In this document: in pieces, positions 1 through 4,206 of the stretch
Numbering within the stretch: position 1 is the first letter of the stretch
Layout: every line of letters begins with the position of its first letter
Assembly (NCBI GenBank): GCA_020025345.1
Contig: JAHHSH010000086.1
Span: 1-5,416 of the forward strand
Reading direction: 5' to 3'
Source: Oscillospiraceae bacterium
Lineage (GTDB): Bacteria; Bacillota; Clostridia; Oscillospirales; Oscillospiraceae
Length of the DNA stretch: 5,416 nt
The notes under the pieces: model-generated
What the model was told of the DNA's origin: nothing
Seen by the model: the letters and a program-made list of their open reading frames with translations, nothing else
The model's database searches: none
Made by a program: the position numbers and the translations under genes

Positions 1-44
1 AGCAGCAACAGCGCAGCACAAAGAAAACTTCCTACCCGTTTCAT
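1..44 (-). CDS. N-terminus of a secreted or membrane protein (partial, cut by window edge)
   Basis: Only the first 14 codons and part of a fifteenth are present. They read MKRVGSFLCAALLL: two basic residues followed by a hydrophobic run, the n- and h-regions of a signal peptide or N-terminal membrane anchor. An AGAAAGGGG ribosome binding site lies at 54-62, nine bases before the ATG, which supports a real start despite the short visible length. The start is 38 bases downstream of the permease stop, with no terminator-like hairpin between them, so this is probably the fourth gene of the GntR/ABC operon. A lipoprotein is possible, but any lipobox cysteine would lie outside the window, and function cannot be assigned. 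By inference from its neighbours, the product acts at the cell envelope with the transporter. Confidence 0.6.
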   Translation of the reverse strand, partial: MKRVGSFLCAALLL

Positions 45-82
45 GGCTGTTTGCCCCTTTCTATGCAAAGACACCGCACGAT

Positions 83-1918
83 TTAATCCACGAATCCCTC
101 ATCGGGCGTATTGATCAGATCCTCAAAGGTGACGTCTGCGACTTTCAGCACCTCTTCCAGCACCGCCAGCGCCTCGGTTGCATCGGCAGGCAGGCTATTG
201 ATATTGATGTCCCTTTGATCGGTGGTCAGATCAATGCGCATATCCTGTACCGTGGGGCGTACTGCTCCGATGACTATCTGACCGGCACCATTCTGGATAT
301 CCCGCTCCAGCGCTTCGTAGAAGGCAGTGGCCTCCTCCTCTGTCAGAGTCATGTGCACATCCTTTCCATTTCCATAGAGCTCCGCATAGCCGCCCCACAG
401 GTGCTCCTGCTCTGTCAGCGGATAGGCCCGGCCGGTAATGCGGGTGCGGCGGATTTCCTCCTGATTGAGCATCTGCTCCAGCGCAGCCTTCAGCTCCGGT
501 GTATTCCGGACCTGCTCCTCATCCAAATTATAGGTGCGATACATGGTGGTTCCGTTTTTCAAGTCATAACGGATAAAAATGCTGAACCAGCCATTTGCGT
601 AATCAGTGCGCTCACCATAGTTCAAAATGGCCTTGTGGCCCTCCAGTACCGCCGCGATGACCTCCGGGTCGGCGCAATACTGATCCGACGGAATATAATT
701 ATCCATGCTGGCAGACATGGCCACATTCTCCACATCCTCCTGTTCCGGGATGCGGTTGGTAAAGCCCGTGGGATCCATCTTGGTCACAATACACACCACC
801 ATCAGCACCACGCCCACGGCGACGGCACCCTTCCAGCCGCTTTTGAACACCTTGAAGGACTTGGAAATCACCATGGCGGCGGCAAAGTAGCAAATCGCGC
901 CCATGATCACCAGGCAGACAATCAGCAGCGGCAGCTGCAGATAGTTGCTGTTCAGCGAGAGGATGAAGTAGAGGCCCAGTCCCAGAGCAAGGCCGCCCAG
1001 CAGGGCGATTCCATAGCGGAAGATGGGCTTTGCCCAGCCAAAGGCCACCGGATCGGCGGCAGATTCACTGGCGCGCCGACGATAAAGTACCCAAGAGAGC
1101 ACCAGCAGCACCACGGCGACTACGGTGTAGATCACCAGCGTCTGCCATGTTTCGCCGCCCAGGCAGCGGGGCAGCACTCTGCCCGAATAGAGCTCCTCCC
1201 GCTGGACAGAGGTAAGCACGCCCGTGGGGCTGCGAAAATACCTGTCGCTGAGTGTGTCCACCAGCTTCATCACCGGGGTGCACCACATCACAGCGTCCGA
1301 GGGGGAAGCCGTCCTATAACCGAAGTAGAACAGGCCGCCCAGCGCCTGGAGCAGCATCTGCACCACCCAAACAAAGCAGTTGAGCGCGCCGTACAACACC
1401 GGCACTGCCAAGAGCCAGCCGGTGAACATACAGCACACTACGGCCATGGAGAAAAAGATGATATCCAGCATCGTGGATACCGCCAGCCACACCAGCACAT
1501 CCATCGGCGCCGTGGAGCCGGTCAGTGCCTGCACCAGCAGTGTCAGCAGCGCCACGAACACATTGGCCACCACGAACATCCCCAGTGCCGAGGCCACATG
1601 GGAGGCAAAGTGCGTGGTGCGGCGCACCGGCAGGCTGTGCATCAAGCCCACGGAGCGGCTGTTGGTGAGGTAGGAGAACACGGCCATGGCCATCATACAG
1701 CCAAACACCAAGGCAATGGCAATAGCCGCAGGCATCATCTCATAGATGGTATCGCCTGCAAAATAGTCCCCGGAGCCAATGCCGAAGAATTTCGCCTCCG
1801 TCCACTGGGTCAGCGGCAACGACATCCAGACGGCCGTATAGGCGAACAGCACCGGCCAGTAGCGGCGAATATCCGTGCGGATCAGCGTTTTATTAAAGAA
1901 TGATGTCCCGGACCGCAT
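83..1918 (-). CDS. ABC-2-type transporter permease with large C-terminal extracytoplasmic domain
   Basis: This 611-residue protein is the membrane partner of the ATPase encoded just upstream. Hydrophobic segments lie near residues 21-37, 60-84, 103-132, 139-165, 167-193, 260-279, 302-321, 326-351 and 363-380. Nine spans with the N-terminus inside fit the positive-inside rule: the basic loops MHSLPVRR (93-100), LYRRR (about 278-282) and the Lys-rich stretch before the last span all fall on the cytoplasmic side. The remaining 230 or so residues (381-611) are hydrophilic, with acidic and helix-forming stretches, and would lie outside. The MHSLPVRR loop resembles the cytoplasmic loop seen in many clostridial permeases encoded with YtrA-type regulators. 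I chose the ATG at 1918 over the in-frame ATG at 1939 because a GGAGG-rich ribosome binding site (1922-1932) sits correctly for 1918. This start overlaps the ATPase gene by 26 bases, suggesting coupled translation. The substrate is unknown; export or sensing of envelope-active compounds is inferred from context only. Confidence 0.85.
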   Translation of the reverse strand: MRSGTSFFNKTLIRTDIRRYWPVLFAYTAVWMSLPLTQWTEAKFFGIGSGDYFAGDTIYEMMPAAIAIALVFGCMMAMAVFSYLTNSRSVGLMHSLPVRRTTHFASHVASALGMFVVANVFVALLTLLVQALTGSTAPMDVLVWLAVSTMLDIIFFSMAVVCCMFTGWLLAVPVLYGALNCFVWVVQMLLQALGGLFYFGYRTASPSDAVMWCTPVMKLVDTLSDRYFRSPTGVLTSVQREELYSGRVLPRCLGGETWQTLVIYTVVAVVLLVLSWVLYRRRASESAADPVAFGWAKPIFRYGIALLGGLALGLGLYFILSLNSNYLQLPLLIVCLVIMGAICYFAAAMVISKSFKVFKSGWKGAVAVGVVLMVVCIVTKMDPTGFTNRIPEQEDVENVAMSASMDNYIPSDQYCADPEVIAAVLEGHKAILNYGERTDYANGWFSIFIRYDLKNGTTMYRTYNLDEEQVRNTPELKAALEQMLNQEEIRRTRITGRAYPLTEQEHLWGGYAELYGNGKDVHMTLTEEEATAFYEALERDIQNGAGQIVIGAVRPTVQDMRIDLTTDQRDININSLPADATEALAVLEEVLKVADVTFEDLINTPDEGFVD

Positions 1919-2792
1919 AGTCCTCCCCTCCCATCTCATAGATAAAGATCTCCTCCAGCGTCAGAGGAATGGCCTCCAGCACCACAGGATCGCAGATCTG
2001 CATTCTGCGTGTGATCTCCGCAGCGTTGCCACGGATAATATAGGTATACACACGACCCACATGGGCGCGGTGCAAAATATGCAGTTCGCAGGGCAGCTGG
2101 GGCTCCTCCGCCGTTGGATAGACCACCTGCAGCTTCACCGTGTTGTCCTGCAGCTCTGCCAAAGAGCGCTCCAGCAGCACCTTACCCTTGCTCATAATAC
2201 CCACATGGTCGCACACGTCCTCCAGCTCGCGGAGGTTATGGCTGCTGACCAGCACCGTGGTGCCGCGCTCTGCCACATCGCCCAGCAGCAGCGACCAGAC
2301 CTGCCGGCGCATCACCGGGTCAAGGCCGTCCACCGGCTCGTCGAGGATGAGATACTCCGGCATACAGCACATGGTCAGCCAGAACGCCGCCTGCTTCTGC
2401 ATACCCTTGGACATACGGCGGATCATCTGGTGATCGTCGAGGGGAAACACCTCCCGCATCTTCTGATACCGCGTCCAGTCGAAGGTGGGGTACATTCCGG
2501 CATAGAGCTTCGCCATCTCGGCGATAGACGCCTGGGGGAAATAGTACCAATCGTCACTGATTACGGTAAGCCGCTGTTTCACGGCAGGATTTTCATAGAT
2601 GGGTTCGCCTTCCAGCAGTACCTCGCCGCTGTCGGCCCGATACACGCCGGTGAGATGACGGATAATGGTGGACTTGCCGGCGCCGTTGGGGCCTACCAGA
2701 CCGTACACCGCGCCCTTCGGCACCGTCATATTCGTCCCGTCCAGCGCACGGAACCCGTCAAACGTTTTTACCACATTTTTTGCTTCCAGCAT
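1893..2792 (-). CDS. ABC transporter ATP-binding protein (YtrB/CcmA-like)
   Basis: This 299-residue ATPase energises the permease encoded next to it. The nucleotide-binding domain takes up about residues 1-215. Walker A is GPNGAGKST at 34-42, the signature is the variant MSKGMQKQ at 127-134 in place of LSGGQ, Walker B is YLILDEP at 147-153, the D-loop is GLDP at 156-159 and the switch histidine is H185 in SSH. The usual Q-loop glutamine position falls in ISDDWYYF (about 78-85), where aspartates replace glutamine. The SKGM-type signature is common in antibiotic-linked and envelope-stress ABC ATPases. Residues after about 215 form a C-terminal extension of the kind found in the BcrA/YtrB group. 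The ATG shares one base with the TGA of the GntR gene (TGATG), and AGGAGG lies at 2802-2807, nine bases upstream. All motifs needed for ATP hydrolysis appear present. The substrate is not deducible. Confidence 0.93.
   Translation of the reverse strand: MLEAKNVVKTFDGFRALDGTNMTVPKGAVYGLVGPNGAGKSTIIRHLTGVYRADSGEVLLEGEPIYENPAVKQRLTVISDDWYYFPQASIAEMAKLYAGMYPTFDWTRYQKMREVFPLDDHQMIRRMSKGMQKQAAFWLTMCCMPEYLILDEPVDGLDPVMRRQVWSLLLGDVAERGTTVLVSSHNLRELEDVCDHVGIMSKGKVLLERSLAELQDNTVKLQVVYPTAEEPQLPCELHILHRAHVGRVYTYIIRGNAAEITRRMQICDPVVLEAIPLTLEEIFIYEMGGEDYAVRDIIL
1922..1932 (-). promoter_or_regulatory. Purine-rich ribosome binding site that decides the permease start
   Basis: On the minus strand this reads GGGAGGGGAGG. 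The first GGAGG ends eight bases before the ATG at 1918. The site lies inside the reading frame that would begin at the upstream ATG (1939), so it cannot serve that start, and nothing comparable lies the right distance before 1939. It also lies within the last codons of the ATPase gene, which fits translational coupling of the two subunits. Confidence 0.7.
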
Positions 2793-3151
2793 CAGCTATT
2801 GCCTCCTTCCCACAGAGCCGCCCACTCTGCGGCGGTCATTCCCAAACTGCGCAGCTCCTCCCGCAGCGGACGGAGCTTCTCCTCCACCTCAGCGCGGCGC
2901 TGCGTATTTTGCTGCTGCAGCTCCTCTACAAACGTACCCTTACCACTGACGGAAACCACATAGCCCTCCGCCTCCAGCTGCCCATAGGCTCGCTGGATCG
3001 TGTTGGGGTTGATGGCCAGCTCCATCGCCAGTGATCGCACCGACGGCAGCTTATCCCCCGGCTGCAATACGCCGGTGACCATCAGCTTGCGCAAGCCGTC
3101 CCGCACCTGTTCGTAGAGGGGGCGGGTGTCCCGGTAATCCAGATGGATCAC
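2792..3151 (-). CDS. GntR-family transcriptional regulator, YtrA subfamily
   Basis: This 119-residue protein has an N-terminal winged helix-turn-helix at about residues 10-76. Family hallmarks are PLYEQV (11-16), LQPGDKLPSVRSLA (29-42), the recognition-helix stretch INPNTIQRAY (47-56), the EGY before the wing (62-64) and GKGTFV (70-75). The short tail of about 44 residues, rich in Glu, Gln and Arg, is too small for a FadR- or HutC-type ligand domain and fits the two-helix dimerisation tail of the YtrA subfamily. Translation starts at a GTG codon, with AGGAG at 3161-3165 nine bases upstream; no nearby in-frame ATG competes. It is the first gene of an operon with the ATPase and permease, so it very probably represses its own transporter operon through the palindrome at 3170-3196. 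In B. subtilis, YtrA is a repressor relieved by cell-wall antibiotics; the inducer here is unknown. Confidence 0.92.
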   Translation of the reverse strand: MIHLDYRDTRPLYEQVRDGLRKLMVTGVLQPGDKLPSVRSLAMELAINPNTIQRAYGQLEAEGYVVSVSGKGTFVEELQQQNTQRRAEVEEKLRPLREELRSLGMTAAEWAALWEGGNS

Positions 3152-3169
3152 ACGTCCTCACTCCTTTCC

Positions 3170-3196
3170 AAGTGTACTAATCGTATTAGTACACTT
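3170..3196. promoter_or_regulatory. Perfect 12-bp inverted repeat: predicted GntR (YtrA-type) operator
   Basis: AAGTGTACTAAT (3170-3181) and its exact reverse complement (3185-3196) flank a three-base spacer, CGT. Inside it is AGTGTA, 13 bases, TACACT, which agrees with the operator I recall being described for B. subtilis YtrA. It starts directly downstream of the predicted -10 box and covers the expected transcription start. A repressor bound there would block initiation or early elongation of the minus-strand operon. The operator function is inferred; the symmetry is directly visible. Confidence 0.88.
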
Positions 3197-3225
3197 AAAT
3201 TATCACGGCAGAGGGCGTCTGTCAA
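3197..3225 (-). promoter_or_regulatory. Sigma-A-type promoter of the GntR/ABC operon
   Basis: On the minus strand a perfect -35 TTGACA (3220-3225) is followed by exactly 17 bases and then TAATTT (3197-3202) as the -10. Transcription should start near 3190, inside the operator palindrome, leaving a leader of about 40 bases before the GTG start. A consensus promoter under an overlapping operator suits a tightly repressed but strongly inducible operon. Confidence 0.85.
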
Positions 3226-3324
3226 GGGGCAGGGCGGATTTTCCCCGAAAAAGTTTCCCCGCCGTATGGCAGCCCACAGCACCGGGGCATACTATACCTA
3301 TCTAATATAGAAAGGAGCGATCCT

Positions 3325-3513
3325 ATGAACGCAACCATTGACCGGCAGGCGTGCCTGCGGTGCGGATTATGCGTGTCTCTCTGCCCCGATGTCTTTTCCC
3401 TGCAGGAGGGCGAAGCGGCGCAGGCCATCACCGAGGCGGTACCGGAGGACTGCCTGGTAGACGTACAGGCAGCTGCGGACAGCTGTCCCACCTCCGCCAT
3501 TGTGCTGCACTGA
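3325..3513 (+). CDS. Monocluster [4Fe-4S] ferredoxin
   Basis: This 62-residue cytosolic electron carrier has CxxCxxC at C10, C13 and C16, then C20-P, a lone C43, and C54-P near the C-terminus. In the Thermotoga maritima ferredoxin, as I recall it, the cysteines at 10, 13, 16 and near the C-terminus bind one [4Fe-4S] cluster, while C20 and C43 form a disulphide. The spacing here reproduces that layout, and the flanking sequences PDVF and ADSCPT also fit. The second CxxCxxCxxxCP motif of a two-cluster ferredoxin is absent. AAGGAG (3312-3317) lies seven bases before the ATG. The gene is divergent from the GntR operon and is followed by a strong hairpin, so it is probably a single-gene unit. The redox partner cannot be inferred from this context. 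The -10-like sequences TACTAT (3290-3295) and TAATAT (3303-3308) lie upstream, but neither has a good -35, so its promoter is unresolved. Confidence 0.93.
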   Translation: MNATIDRQACLRCGLCVSLCPDVFSLQEGEAAQAITEAVPEDCLVDVQAAADSCPTSAIVLH

Positions 3514-3516
3514 CAC

Positions 3517-3563
3517 CTCCTCCCTGCCGCCGGTGGGAAAATCCCATCGCCGGTGGGGCGGAG
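3517..3563 (+). terminator. Long imperfect hairpin after the ferredoxin gene, possible terminator
   Basis: Starting four bases after the ferredoxin stop, 3517-3538 pairs with 3542-3563 around an AAA loop. The inner stem 3531-3538/3542-3549 has eight pairs including one G-U. After a C-C mismatch, 3522-3529/3551-3558 pair, and after one more mismatch 3517-3520/3560-3563 pair. No U-tract follows at once; the nearest T-run is at 3582-3586. It may therefore be a 3'-end stabiliser or a weak or factor-assisted terminator rather than a classical intrinsic one. It also holds two direct copies of CGCCGGTGGG (3528-3537 and 3548-3557). Confidence 0.5.
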
Positions 3564-3618
3564 AGGCACGGCTTGGCTGCATTTTTGCGGAAAACAGGCA
3601 CTTTTTTGAAAATAATTC

Positions 3619-3647
3619 TTTACAATCGCCCACTCCTGTGTTATTCT
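3619..3647 (+). promoter_or_regulatory. Promoter of rpsO with extended -10
   Basis: TTTACA (3619-3624), 17 bases, then TATTCT (3642-3647), with TGT just before the -10 (3639-3641) giving an extended -10 element. Transcription should start near 3654, leaving a leader of roughly 100 bases before the S15 start. Confidence 0.75.
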
Positions 3648-3664
3648 TTTAAAGAACGAGAATA

Positions 3665-3730
3665 TGCGTCATTTGCCCCTTACTTAGTCCTGCGGAGCTT
3701 CACCCTCCGCCCACTCAGTCTGCGGGCGCA
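3665..3730 (+). promoter_or_regulatory. Foldable rpsO leader, candidate S15 autoregulatory RNA
   Basis: The leader can fold into one extended stem-loop. The inner stem is GCGGAG (3692-3697) with CTCCGC (3705-3710) around a seven-base loop. The next stem, ACTTAGT (3682-3688) with ACTCAGT (3713-3719), has one mismatch. Weaker outer pairing is CCC (3676-3678) with GGG (3724-3726) and TGCG (3665-3668) with CGCA (3727-3730). It ends about 11 bases before the ribosome binding site. S15 represses its own translation by binding its mRNA leader in several bacteria, through structures that differ between lineages. The assignment here is inferred from position and pairing; no known S15-binding motif has been confirmed. 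Confidence 0.45.
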
Positions 3731-3755
3731 CATAAAAGAAAGGTGGAAAAACACT

Positions 3756-4022
3756 ATGATGCAGAAAGAGCAGAAGACTTCTATCATTGAGTCCAACCGT
3801 ACCCACGCAACCGATACCGGCTCCCCCGAGGTTCAGGTCGCTATCCTGACCGAGCGGATCAGCCAGCTGACCGCCCATCTGAAGGTTCATCCCCACGACT
3901 TCCACAGCCGTCGCGGTATGCAGATGATGATCGGTAAGCGCCGTCGTCTGCTGGACTACCTGGCCAAGAAGGACATCGAGCGTTATCGTGCTCTGATCGC
4001 CAAGCTGGGTCTGCGTAAGTAA
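3756..4022 (+). CDS. rpsO: 30S ribosomal protein S15
   Basis: This 88-residue protein has the usual S15 length. S15 is a primary binder of 16S rRNA in the central domain, helps assemble the platform of the small subunit and contributes a bridge to the large subunit. Hallmarks are TGSPEVQVAILTERI (21-35), the HDFHSRRGM region (47-55, matching the conserved HHSRRG RNA-contact site), KRRRLLDYL (61-69) and the LGLRK end. Two ATG codons stand in tandem (3756 and 3759). AGGTGG (3741-3746) is nine bases from the first and twelve from the second, so I chose the first; the product would otherwise be 87 residues. Codons are strongly biased toward CTG, CGT, ACC and AAG, as expected for a highly expressed gene. 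It has its own promoter and terminator, and pnp follows. Confidence 0.98.
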   Translation: MMQKEQKTSIIESNRTHATDTGSPEVQVAILTERISQLTAHLKVHPHDFHSRRGMQMMIGKRRRLLDYLAKKDIERYRALIAKLGLRK

Positions 4023-4030
4023 GCGAAAAC

Positions 4031-4062
4031 AGGGTGGTGTGCTGCGCGCACCACCCTTCTTT
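4031..4062 (+). terminator. Intrinsic terminator after rpsO
   Basis: GGGTGGTGTGC (4032-4042) pairs with 4046-4056 through 11 base pairs including one T-G wobble, around a TGC loop; A4031 and T4057 can add one pair. TTCTTT follows at 4057-4062. It starts nine bases after the S15 stop. It should end much of the rpsO transcript, with any read-through continuing into pnp. Confidence 0.85.
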
Positions 4063-4096
4063 CACATTTTCCCTGCCGCGTATGCGGGGCCTACAA

Positions 4097-4163
4097 AGCC
4101 TTTAGCAGTTGAAATTGGGCCAAATTTCTCCTCTTTTGACCTGATTTCAAGTGCTAAATGGTT
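4097..4163 (+). promoter_or_regulatory. Long stem-loop in the pnp leader, candidate autoregulatory RNA
   Basis: The 15-base arms 4101-4115 (TTTAGCAGTTGAAAT) and 4144-4158 pair at 14 of 15 positions, with a single G-G mismatch. Allowing T4159 to bulge, four more pairs form (4097-4100 with 4160-4163, one G-U). The loop is about 28 bases, 4116-4143. The stem ends about 30 bases before the AAGGAG of pnp. A smaller hairpin, GAAATT (4111-4116) with AATTTC (4123-4128), would compete with it. In Escherichia coli, a long double-stranded pnp leader is cut by RNase III and then attacked by PNPase to limit its own synthesis; this stem could play a similar part. That role is inferred. I see no convincing promoter between 4063 and 4190; TTGACC at 4136-4141 has no -10 at proper spacing. 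Confidence 0.5.
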
Positions 4164-4206
4164 GGCTCCACATACGACACAAATTTTTAGAAAAGGAGCA
4201 ACAACC

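Noticed and set aside
215..1903. 562-residue plus-strand open frame opposite the permease
   Set aside because: It lies wholly antisense to a permease with clear membrane segments. Its translation is rich in His, Gln and Arg low-complexity sequence with no recognisable domain, which is typical of a GC-rich shadow frame.
1919..1939. Upstream ATG (1939) as the permease start
   Set aside because: It would add only MRWEGRT, has no well-placed ribosome binding site and would contain within its frame the strong site that serves the ATG at 1918.
1875..2963. 362-residue plus-strand open frame opposite the ATPase and GntR genes
   Set aside because: It runs antisense through two genes with unmistakable family motifs and shows no domain of its own.
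3233..3263. GGCGG/CCGCC pairing and repeated TTTCCCCG in the divergent intergenic region
   Set aside because: There are only five base pairs around a 21-base loop, and the short repeats have no clear relation to a promoter; this is likely chance in a GC-rich spacer.
3351..3755. N-terminal extension of S15 to a start at 3351
   Set aside because: The frame happens to stay open through the ferredoxin gene and the leader, but S15 is normally 88-89 residues and the ribosome binding site and tandem ATG at 3756 define the start.
4136..4160. Possible pnp promoter, TTGACC with TAAATG
   Set aside because: The spacing of about 13 bases is too short for a sigma-A promoter, and the -10 match is poor.
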